Part shown: positions 1-5,533 of the stretch, one piece after another | Layout: each line of letters opens with the position of its first letter | Position numbering within the stretch: the first letter of the stretch is position 1 | Assembly: GCA_023131555.1 (NCBI GenBank) | Contig: JAGLZJ010000063.1 | Coordinates: 1-5,533, forward strand | DNA length: 5,533 nt | Origin: Candidatus Bathyarchaeota archaeon | Lineage (GTDB): Archaea > Thermoproteota > Bathyarchaeia > Bathyarchaeales > SOJC01 | Reading direction: 5' to 3' | Made by a program: the position numbers and the translations under genes | Notes under the pieces: generated by a model | What the model saw: only the letters and a program-made list of their open reading frames with translations | What the model was told of the DNA's origin: nothing | The model's database searches: none

Positions 1-1
1 G

Positions 2-853
2 AGAATTGGACTTCGCGATTATCGGTTCAAAATAGGGCACGTTGGAATTCTCCGCGGTTTAATGTCTGATGAAGGGGTTGACGATAGGGAACAGAACAAC
101 ATCATGCACCTGCTGGACACAAAGAGGGTTCCTGAAGCGTTATCAGCCCTGCGAAACCTGCAAGTCTCTGAAAAGGGAGAATCAGCCTTTAAAAGGATCA
201 TCAAAACCAAAGGCAGCAGCGCAGACTCGATTCTAGATGAAACCAAGAGAGATCTTAAGGAGTACTCAGACTCAGTTGAGTCAGTTGAAAACCTAAGGCA
301 GATACTTGAACTATGCCGCGAAGGAGGAGAGAAACTGACGCTCTCTATAGAGACAGGTTTCGCCCGTGGCCTAGAGTACTACACTGGAATGATCTTCGAG
401 CCGCTAGTCTCTCAGATGGAAATCTCTCTGGGGGGAGGAGGGCGTTACGATCGGCTTGTAGAAATCTTCGGAGGAGAACCCTCACCCGCGGTCGGGGTAG
501 CAATAGGGTTGGACCGCGTCATCCTAGCTGCTGACCGTCAGAAAATTGCTTCAGAACTCCACAAGAGAACTCTTGCAGTGATCCCGATCGGAGACAGGGT
601 TCTCCCTAAGGCTATAGGGCTTGCCTCGCAGCTTAGAAACAAAGGAATAATCGTCGAGCTAGAGATCATGGGGCGGACTGTTGCAAGAGCGCTCAAACAT
701 GCAGCGCGGAGAAACATCACGTACGCCCTCATCCTAGGCCCCAAAGAGCTGAAAACAGGAAAGCTGATTCTACGAGATATGAGAAGCCATGAACAACGCC
801 TTATTCCAGTCGAAGGAGTCTTTACGGAACTTCAGAAGGAACAATTCGACTAG
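2..853 (+). CDS. hisS: Histidyl-tRNA synthetase, C-terminal part (5' end off the window)
   Basis: Class II aminoacyl-tRNA synthetase that charges tRNA-His with histidine in the cytoplasm. The frame is open from base 2, and the codons before the ATG at 62 read FKIGHVGILRGLM, a typical HisRS stretch, so that ATG is internal and the gene begins outside the window. About 283 residues are visible; the family is usually a little over 400, so class II motifs 1 and 2 are probably missing. Numbering from the ATG at 62, I see the histidine-binding motif RGLEYYTG (102-109) with its catalytic arginine, the glycine-rich GGGGRYDRL (124-132), class II motif 3 AVGVAIGLDR (143-152), and then a HGTP-type anticodon-binding domain (about 168-255, starting LAVIPIGD). 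Residues about 1-90 correspond to the helical insertion region. The gene ends in TAG and overlaps the convergent protease gene by 32 bases. Identity is secure. Confidence 0.95.
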   Translation, partial: RIGLRDYRFKIGHVGILRGLMSDEGVDDREQNNIMHLLDTKRVPEALSALRNLQVSEKGESAFKRIIKTKGSSADSILDETKRDLKEYSDSVESVENLRQILELCREGGEKLTLSIETGFARGLEYYTGMIFEPLVSQMEISLGGGGRYDRLVEIFGGEPSPAVGVAIGLDRVILAADRQKIASELHKRTLAVIPIGDRVLPKAIGLASQLRNKGIIVELEIMGRTVARALKHAARRNITYALILGPKELKTGKLILRDMRSHEQRLIPVEGVFTELQKEQFD

Positions 854-1898
854 ACTGTGCTGAAACGCCCCCGAGCTTCTTACTCAGACGTACCACGAGC
901 GCGATTACGCACAGTGACGCTAACGCAGCCCAGATGAGAAAGCCAAACAGGATGTTCATCGACCACACGTATTCCAGAATTCTGATTTTAAAGAGTTCAT
1001 TTGCCAACGCGAAGACCTCGAAATAGTAATTGAAGAACCAATGAAGAAGAATTGGCGCCTGAATCCCGTAGTAGAGGTATGACAAGGCGAAGACGACTCC
1101 GATCAATGAGGCCTGAGTTATTTTTCCAAGACCCCAACCGCTCAAGAAATGAGCTATCCCGAAGAGGAAGGATGTTGAAAGCACCATCACCCATTCAGCT
1201 ACACTCAATCCTCCAAGTAAACCATCTTCACCGATATTCTTCAAGCCTAAAGCCCTCTTTGCTTCATCCGGTCGGAGAATGAGCATCAGAAAGCTCTTCA
1301 ACCGTGAAGGGGAAAGGCTAAAGGAAGAACTTCTTCGAGCCAACGACGTGAAGGTGACAAAGAAGAGGGCGAAGGGGATTATCCGGAAGAGAAACTCCTC
1401 AATAATCGGAGCCTGCGACACCAGAAGAAAGCTCAAGAAGGGCTCTCGCACCGGTAACTCACCTGAGGGCAATCCGCCTTGCTTCTGCAGAGCTTCTAGA
1501 ACGATGATGAAAGTCAACAACATTGCTGCAAGCGCAGGCATCGTTAGCAGATTGCTACTCCAAGGAGAAGAGCGGTCCTTCGACATGAAACCAACGAATT
1601 TACTGTGAAGACTCTCCCTAAGCCGTGATGCGGCGATAAAACAAAGGGCAAAGATCCACCAGAGAAAGAGGAAATACACGGAGACATTCAAAGTCACCTC
1701 AAACTCCTGAACCAACAACGGGTTGAGAACTATCGAACGATGAGAAAATTCCAGTCCTTCCGGGGTAGAGAAGAAAATAACTATACCAAGCCCCATTGAT
1801 AGCACGTAGCTTAGAATGATAAAGAGAGAGACCGCGATAACGAGTAGAAGAAAATAACGCTGTACGCTCTCAAACAGCGGCTTACGCTCATTCACCAC
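822..1898 (-). CDS. CPBP (Abi/CAAX) family intramembrane metalloprotease
   Basis: A 358-residue polytopic membrane protein with all signature motifs of the CPBP family (the Rce1-related glutamate-type intramembrane proteases): EEFLFR at 167-172 (E167, E168, R172), FGIAH at 246-250 (H250), and HWFFN at 286-290 (H286, N290). Hydrophobic segments lie near 14-43, 73-90, 119-135, 154-182, 234-251, 261-279 and 314-336. The natural substrate is unknown; archaeal relatives are mostly uncharacterised, and CAAX processing should not be assumed. About 77 residues separate R172 from H250, longer than usual for the family, because of a Ser/Arg/Lys-rich loop. The start is GTG at 1898, preceded by GGTG with a 5-base spacer and in frame with the upstream stop at 1925-1923. 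It follows the RNase HI gene by 24 bases and is probably co-transcribed with it. It ends in TAA inside the 3' end of hisS. Confidence 0.88.
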   Translation of the reverse strand: MVNERKPLFESVQRYFLLLVIAVSLFIILSYVLSMGLGIVIFFSTPEGLEFSHRSIVLNPLLVQEFEVTLNVSVYFLFLWWIFALCFIAASRLRESLHSKFVGFMSKDRSSPWSSNLLTMPALAAMLLTFIIVLEALQKQGGLPSGELPVREPFLSFLLVSQAPIIEEFLFRIIPFALFFVTFTSLARRSSSFSLSPSRLKSFLMLILRPDEAKRALGLKNIGEDGLLGGLSVAEWVMVLSTSFLFGIAHFLSGWGLGKITQASLIGVVFALSYLYYGIQAPILLHWFFNYYFEVFALANELFKIRILEYVWSMNILFGFLIWAALASLCVIALVVRLSKKLGGVSAQSSRIVPSEVP

Positions 1899-1903
1899 AG
1901 ATA

Positions 1904-1907
1904 CACC
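1904..1907 (-). promoter_or_regulatory. Ribosome binding site for the CPBP protease gene
   Basis: On the minus strand GGTG lies 5 bases before the GTG start at 1898. It matches part of the archaeal consensus GGAGGTGATC. It is short, but it supports this start over the second GTG codon that immediately follows. Confidence 0.4.
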
Positions 1908-1922
1908 ACAGAGGCTTTTCTT

Positions 1923-2330
1923 CTACTGCAAGACATGATTCAAGAGATGGTTCGCCATCTTATCCACTTCTGCTATATTCCTGTTGGTCCTTAAAACGTG
2001 GTTGAAAGAAACCTGCTGAAACCCCCCTGCAAGTCTACGAGCCTCAAGCCAAAGACTCTCCAGCCTAGGAGATCTCACCCGGTACTCACCATTAAGCTGT
2101 TTGACAACCAACTCGCTGTCAAGATAGCAGTCAACGACCCCTTGATCAAGCGCCCTTGCCATACTGAGACCGAGATTCAGAGCTTCATATTCAGCCTCGT
2201 TGTTGGTTCTTTTCCCAATGAACTTGGATCGTCTTTCTACCACAACACCCGCTCCATCCATTATTTTCACTGCAATAGCAGCCGGTCCAGGGTTTCCTCT
2301 CGAGGCCCCATCAGCATAAATCAACAACAT
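1923..2330 (-). CDS. rnhA: Ribonuclease HI
   Basis: A 135-residue single-domain RNase H fold protein expected to cleave the RNA strand of RNA:DNA hybrids (primers, R-loops) using two metal ions. The acidic residues are visible: D7 in YADGASRGNPGPAA, E47 in TNNEAEYEAL, D71 in YLDSELVVKQLNG and D123 in DKMAN near the C-terminus. It has no N-terminal hybrid-binding domain and no phosphatase fusion, so it is the minimal form. The spacing before the last aspartate (N118 to D123) is one residue longer than in the usual N-x-x-A-D pattern. The start is ATG at 2330, with an in-frame TGA two codons upstream and an AGGTG site 8 bases ahead, so it is firm. It lies 66 bases after the TauE-like gene and 24 before the protease gene, all on one strand. 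It ends in TAG. Confidence 0.93.
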   Translation of the reverse strand: MLLIYADGASRGNPGPAAIAVKIMDGAGVVVERRSKFIGKRTNNEAEYEALNLGLSMARALDQGVVDCYLDSELVVKQLNGEYRVRSPRLESLWLEARRLAGGFQQVSFNHVLRTNRNIAEVDKMANHLLNHVLQ

Positions 2331-2338
2331 CCCTCAGA

Positions 2339-2343
2339 CACCT
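2339..2343 (-). promoter_or_regulatory. Ribosome binding site for rnhA
   Basis: AGGTG on the minus strand, 8 bases before the ATG at 2330, fits the archaeal Shine-Dalgarno core and fixes the start. It is the clearest such site in the window. Confidence 0.55.
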
Positions 2344-2396
2344 ACAGGCTACTGAAAGCCCACGATCCGGAATTCGCTAGAAGGGTGGTCAAAGAT

Positions 2397-3230
2397 CTAT
2401 GCTCCACTCAGGAACTTAAGGATCATCCGAAGCCCGACAAGCACAAGAATTGCACCGAACGTTCTTCGCAGGTTTGCTGCAGATACACGTCTTGATACGA
2501 GAGCCCCTATCTGCGCTCCGAAGACTACACCAATTGCTAAGAGGAGGGCGAAATCGAACTGAACATTCCCCAAATATGCATGCGTTGATACGCCAGACGT
2601 CGCAGAAAAAATCATAATGAAAACCGACGTCCCTACCGCCAAGTGCATTGGAAAAGATAACGCATAATAGAGTATTGGAACCATAAGCGACCCCCCTCCG
2701 ATGCCAAGCAAACCTGAAGAGATCCCTGCAAAGAAAGCAAGGATGAGCCCCAGCAGGACATTCGAGGAGTATTCGAAGACCTCTCCGCTCGAATCAACAA
2801 TACGGCGATTCCAGAGCACACCAAAGCGCTTCGACAAACCAAGATTAACAGGAATACTGTAAGAGAAAATCATGCGAGAAGCAACGTAGAGAAGAAATAA
2901 AGCGAATATCAGAATCAAATAGGCTTGGTCGATAAAAACTGTCAGAAGCGCACCTATGAACGATCCAGGCACAGTAGCTGTAGCCATGAGAAGCCCCATC
3001 TTGTAGTCAATCCTGCCCTGTCTCCCATAGCCAACTGTGGAGGAGAATGCTTTGAAAACAATCATCGCCAAGCTGGTTCCAGCTGCTATTTGGGGAGAGA
3101 GACCACCGCTACCTCCTAAGGGAAGAAGCTGGAGAGCGGGAACAGCGAAGACACCTCCGCCGATGCCCAACATCGCTGCGATAATTCCTATACAGAAAGC
3201 CAGCAAAGGCAGGATCACTGCACTAATCAC
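2397..3230 (-). CDS. TauE/SafE family (DUF81) membrane permease
   Basis: A 277-residue integral membrane protein of the TauE/SafE family, whose characterised members export sulfite, sulfoacetate or related organic anions across the cytoplasmic membrane; the substrate here cannot be told. It shows the family's internal duplication: LGIGGGVFAVPAL (21-33) followed by GTSLA (51-55) in the first half, and GLLGIGGGSLMVPIL (173-187) followed by GTSVF (200-204) in the second. The halves are joined by a hydrophilic loop at about 129-153. Predicted helices lie near 3-20, 24-37, 49-62, 78-98, 105-124, 158-176, 181-192, 197-215, 226-246 and 258-274. The start is GTG at 3230, with an in-frame TAA two codons upstream, so no longer version is possible. 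It is the first gene of the minus-strand group and ends in TAG. A 7-codon ORF overlaps its start. Confidence 0.9.
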   Translation of the reverse strand: MISAVILPLLAFCIGIIAAMLGIGGGVFAVPALQLLPLGGSGGLSPQIAAGTSLAMIVFKAFSSTVGYGRQGRIDYKMGLLMATATVPGSFIGALLTVFIDQAYLILIFALFLLYVASRMIFSYSIPVNLGLSKRFGVLWNRRIVDSSGEVFEYSSNVLLGLILAFFAGISSGLLGIGGGSLMVPILYYALSFPMHLAVGTSVFIMIFSATSGVSTHAYLGNVQFDFALLLAIGVVFGAQIGALVSRRVSAANLRRTFGAILVLVGLRMILKFLSGA

Positions 3231-3250
3231 GCCTTAATTTCACTCTCCAT
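3227..3250 (-). other. Possible 7-codon leader ORF overlapping the permease start
   Basis: On the minus strand an ATG at 3250 reads MESEIKA and stops at TGA (3229-3227). The stop overlaps the GTG start of the TauE-like gene in a GTGA arrangement typical of translational coupling. Seven codons can occur by chance and no conservation can be checked here, so this is a candidate, not a gene call. It lies a few bases downstream of where transcription would begin if the TATA-like box at 3277-3285 is used, so it could be read almost leaderless. Confidence 0.25.
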
Positions 3251-3276
3251 GAAGTTATCAGAGAATCCGCTTCCTT

Positions 3277-3285
3277 CTAATATGC
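3277..3285. promoter_or_regulatory. Candidate TATA box (box A) in the divergent prf1 / permease intergenic region
   Basis: The 89 bases between the divergent starts at 3230 and 3320 must hold promoters for both directions. The most TATA-like core is CTAATATGC on + and GCATATTAG on -. With the usual spacing of about 25 bases, transcription would begin near 3306-3310 on + (about 10-14 bases before the release factor GTG) and near 3253-3256 on - (about 25 bases before the permease GTG). A second AT-rich stretch, CTTTTATC at 3306-3313, is too close to the annotated release factor start unless that protein begins further in. No clear purine-rich BRE was identified. This rests on composition and spacing only. 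Confidence 0.3.
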
Positions 3286-3319
3286 CTGTCGTACTATTCG
3301 CAGAACTTTTATCAGCAAG

Positions 3320-4615
3320 GTGGCAGTGAAGCTTACCCGCACGTGGAAACATTTGACTAAATCTCACAGGAAACGCACTTCTCTAGAAAGGTTTCGCCTC
3401 AAAAAGGCATTGGAGAATTTAGCAAGGAAAGAAGGACGCGGTACAGAGCTAGTCAGCCTCTATATCCCTCATGGCAAACGTGTAAGTGAAGTCATCAACC
3501 AGTTAAGACAGGAACATGGCACAGCCGCAAACATAAAGTCTGATGCAACAAGAACCAATGTGCAGGACGCCATTACGAAAACGCGACAGCGTCTCAGACT
3601 CATTAAAAGAGTGCCCGAGAACGGACTTGTGATCTTCAGCGGAGCAATACCGCAGAATGGCCCTGGTAGCGAAAGGAATGAAACCTATGTTCTGACCCCT
3701 CCAGAACCAGTGATGATTAACCTGTACCGCTGCGATTCGCGGTTTCACACAGAACACCTGCAGGAGATGCTGAAAGAAAAAGAAACATACGGAATTCTAG
3801 TGATGGATTCCAGTGAAGCAACCTTCGCACTTCTTCAAGGCAGGCGACTAAGCCTAGCGAAGAATATTACGTCAGGAGTGCCTGGCAAAATGCGGGCAGG
3901 CGGTCAGTCAGCACAACGCTTTACCAGGCAGAGAGAGGCGAAAGTCCTTGACTTCTTCAGCCGAGTAGGAAAGCACGCGACCGAAGTCTTCCTTGACGTA
4001 CCAGGTTTGAAGGGACTGATAATTGCAGGTCCGGGTCCAATGAAATATGATTTTGGGAAAAGAGATTACCTGCATTATCAATTACGAGATAAAATCGTCG
4101 CGACCATTGACACTGCATACGTAGGTAGACAAGGAGTAAAGGAAGTAGTAGGAAAAGCTCCAGAGATCATGCGAAAGATCAGATACATAGAGGAGGGTAA
4201 ACTGATGCAGGATTTTCTGTACGAGATCGGGCACGACACGGGCTTGGCAGCCTATGGAGAAGCCGAAGTTAGACGCGCTCTAAGGATGGGGGCTGTAAAA
4301 GTCCTGCTGCTCTCAGAGTCTTTGGATACAGTTCGAGTGACTGTGAAATGTGGATCATGCGAGTACAATAGGAAGGAATCAATCAACAGAAGAGATGTGT
4401 CTAGCTTAGAAGAAAGCCTCTCCAAAAAACAGTGCCTCAAGTGTAATTCTCCATCGCTCTCAGTAGAGAAAGCCGAGGATGTTGTTGAAGAACTAGCTGA
4501 AGCTGCAATGCAGGCGAACGCAGAGGTGGAGATGATGTCAGTAGATATTGAAGAAGGTCAGATGCTTAAGAACGCCTTTGGCGGGATTGCGGCTACGTTG
4601 CGTTTCAAGCTTTAG
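3320..4615 (+). CDS. prf1: Peptide chain release factor aRF1 (eRF1 family)
   Basis: Cytoplasmic termination factor that recognises all three stop codons in the ribosomal A site and triggers release of the peptide from the P-site tRNA. The 431 residues contain the full set of family motifs: NIKS (71-74) and YRCDSRF (136-142, the YxCxxxF motif) for stop codon reading in the N domain, and GGQ (194-196) within GKMRAGGQSAQRF for peptidyl-tRNA hydrolysis in the M domain. A C-terminal domain of about 275-431 carries a minidomain with C344xxC347 and C372xxC375, a likely zinc site. The start is GTG at 3320; upstream the frame is open only to a TAA at 3278 and offers no ATG, GTG or TTG. No good Shine-Dalgarno precedes it, so it may have a short leader or none. 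GTG at 3326 or TTG at 3353 are alternatives. The first 24 residues are strikingly basic. It ends in TAG, overlapping the valS stop by 4 bases. Confidence 0.97.
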   Translation: MAVKLTRTWKHLTKSHRKRTSLERFRLKKALENLARKEGRGTELVSLYIPHGKRVSEVINQLRQEHGTAANIKSDATRTNVQDAITKTRQRLRLIKRVPENGLVIFSGAIPQNGPGSERNETYVLTPPEPVMINLYRCDSRFHTEHLQEMLKEKETYGILVMDSSEATFALLQGRRLSLAKNITSGVPGKMRAGGQSAQRFTRQREAKVLDFFSRVGKHATEVFLDVPGLKGLIIAGPGPMKYDFGKRDYLHYQLRDKIVATIDTAYVGRQGVKEVVGKAPEIMRKIRYIEEGKLMQDFLYEIGHDTGLAAYGEAEVRRALRMGAVKVLLLSESLDTVRVTVKCGSCEYNRKESINRRDVSSLEESLSKKQCLKCNSPSLSVEKAEDVVEELAEAAMQANAEVEMMSVDIEEGQMLKNAFGGIAATLRFKL

Positions 4616-5533
4616 TGTTCCTGTGCGTGCATGAAGTCTGAAAGCTTTATAGATGGATACCCTTGAACTTCTGTGCCTTCTCCGCTTTTCGGGGAAATGC
4701 TGAGCGTGTTAACCTTACAGGTGCCTTTTATTGTTTCTGAGGATGATGAAAGCGGATCAGCGGTTTTCTTATCTCCAGTGTAGATTGTCAATTCCTCTAT
4801 TGTTGCGTTTAGCGGCATTTTTCTTCTCGCTTTCTCCCGCCGGATCTCCCCTATCACGGCAACGAGTAGGTCTCCTTTCTTTATAATTGTCTCATCAACG
4901 TCATTATCGTCCACTGTAGGCCATGGGGAGACATGGATACTCTTATGTTGTAGATGATCAGCGAAGACGCGCTGATAGATCTCCTCTGTGATATGAGGAG
5001 AAATTGGTGCGAATAGCTGAAGGAAACCGTATAGTGCCGTGTGCAGAATGTGTTGGGCGGCCTTGCGCTTCGCCTCCCCGTATATCTCACCTCGGTAAAG
5101 CCTGTGCTTCACTGCCTCAAGGTATTTGTCGCAGAGTTCGTGCCATGCGAAGTTCCTAGCTTCTTCAACAGCGATGTTGAACTGGCATGTTTCCAAAGCC
5201 CTTGTGACCTTTATAGTTGTCTTCTTCATCTTCTCAAGGAGCCATTTGTCAAGAAGGGTCAGCTCATAAGTGGCCTCAGGTGAATAATCTTTCAATACGA
5301 GACTGACGAATCTTGATGCGTTCCAGAGTTTCACTAGGAAACGCCATCCATACTCAACGTCTGGCCAACGGAACGGTATATCAGAGCCAGTTGTGCCCCC
5401 TCCTGCTGCCCATTGTCTGCTCGTGTCCGAGCCATATTTCTCGAAGACGTCTGAAGTAGAAACATAGTTTCCAAGGCTCTTGCTCATTTTTCGTCCATCG
5501 CTGCCCAGAACCATACCATTGATGAGGCACGTC
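4612..5533 (-). CDS. valS: Valyl-tRNA synthetase, C-terminal part (5' end off the window)
   Basis: Class I aminoacyl-tRNA synthetase that charges tRNA-Val. The frame is open to the right edge: codons before the ATG at 5514 read TCLING, running into GMVLGSDGRKMSKSLGN as in family members, so that ATG is internal. About 306 residues of a protein normally 800-900 long are visible. Numbering from that ATG, KMSKS is at 9-13 (bases 5490-5476), followed by the family stretch YGSDTSRQWAAGGGTTGSDI (27-46) and RFLVKLWNASRF. The helical anticodon-binding domain spans about 80-190 and includes FAWHELCDKYLEAVKHRLY. The end includes GEIRREKARRKMPLNA and a short tail, without the long coiled-coil arm seen in bacterial ValRS. 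The HIGH motif and editing domain lie outside the window. It ends in TAA, whose complement shares TTAG with the convergent release factor stop. Confidence 0.95.
   Translation of the reverse strand, partial: TCLINGMVLGSDGRKMSKSLGNYVSTSDVFEKYGSDTSRQWAAGGGTTGSDIPFRWPDVEYGWRFLVKLWNASRFVSLVLKDYSPEATYELTLLDKWLLEKMKKTTIKVTRALETCQFNIAVEEARNFAWHELCDKYLEAVKHRLYRGEIYGEAKRKAAQHILHTALYGFLQLFAPISPHITEEIYQRVFADHLQHKSIHVSPWPTVDDNDVDETIIKKGDLLVAVIGEIRREKARRKMPLNATIEELTIYTGDKKTADPLSSSSETIKGTCKVNTLSISPKSGEGTEVQGYPSIKLSDFMHAQEH

Noticed and set aside
62..64. ATG at 62 as the start of hisS
   Set aside because: The frame is open to the window edge and the preceding codons read as conserved HisRS sequence, so this methionine is internal.
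272..289. Tandem 9-base near-repeat TCAGTTGAG / TCAGTTGAA
   Set aside because: It simply encodes SVE-SVE in the HisRS insertion region; only two copies and no sign of a functional repeat.
1279..1608. 109-codon open frame on + opposite the CPBP protease
   Set aside because: Lys/Arg-rich product typical of antisense reading of a membrane protein gene; no motif or start signal.
822..1898. CPBP protein as an abortive-infection or bacteriocin-immunity gene marking a defence island
   Set aside because: The Abi name is historical; there are no toxin, restriction, CRISPR or phage genes nearby and the surroundings are housekeeping.
2331..2396. Regulatory RNA or hidden gene in the 66-base gap between the permease gene and rnhA
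   Set aside because: Frames are interrupted, no stable hairpin or TATA-like box stands out, and only the rnhA ribosome binding site is recognisable.
1998..2495. 165-codon open frame on + opposite RNase HI and the permease end
   Set aside because: No recognisable family, low-complexity composition, and it runs antisense through two genes with clear catalytic or family motifs.
5512..5514. ATG at 5514 as the start of valS
   Set aside because: It lies just before the KMSKS loop; the upstream codons (TCLING) match ValRS, and the catalytic N-terminal portion must lie beyond the right edge.
1..5533. CRISPR arrays, tRNA genes, insertion sequences, attachment sites
   Set aside because: No spaced direct repeats, cloverleaf-like sequences, terminal inverted repeats or transposase motifs were seen on either strand.

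Overview
The window looks archaeal. Its only complete informational gene encodes an archaeal/eukaryotic-type class 1 peptide release factor (aRF1, with NIKS, YxCxxxF and GGQ motifs and a CxxC...CxxC minidomain). The two truncated genes at the edges encode histidyl- and valyl-tRNA synthetases that read as archaeal versions. GTG starts are common, spacing is tight, and the few recognisable ribosome binding sites are GGTG-like. Base composition is moderate, a little under half G+C by eye. A TACK-type lineage such as Bathyarchaeia is possible, but that is a guess; the sequence alone does not fix it.

Layout from left to right: (1) the C-terminal two thirds of hisS on +, cut by the left edge and ending at 853; (2) three genes on the minus strand, read right to left as a TauE/SafE-type membrane permease (3230-2397), a ribonuclease HI (2330-1923) and a CPBP/Abi-type intramembrane protease (1898-822); (3) an 89-base divergent intergenic region; (4) the aRF1 gene on + (3320-4615); (5) the C-terminal part of valS on the minus strand (4612 to the right edge). 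There is no gene-free stretch over 300 bases. The gaps are 24, 66 and 89 bases, and both convergent junctions overlap (32 bases between hisS and the protease gene, 4 bases between the aRF1 and valS genes).

hisS, the aRF1 gene and valS are housekeeping translation genes. The three minus-strand genes between them are co-directional and closely spaced, so they could be one transcript, but their predicted jobs (anion export, RNA:DNA hybrid removal, membrane proteolysis) do not form an obvious pathway. I see no mobile element, CRISPR array, structural RNA gene or defence system. The observations most worth checking are a 7-codon leader ORF whose stop overlaps the permease GTG start, a long basic insertion between the catalytic motifs of the CPBP protease, and the same-frame junction in which a single TAG separates RNase HI from the protease.
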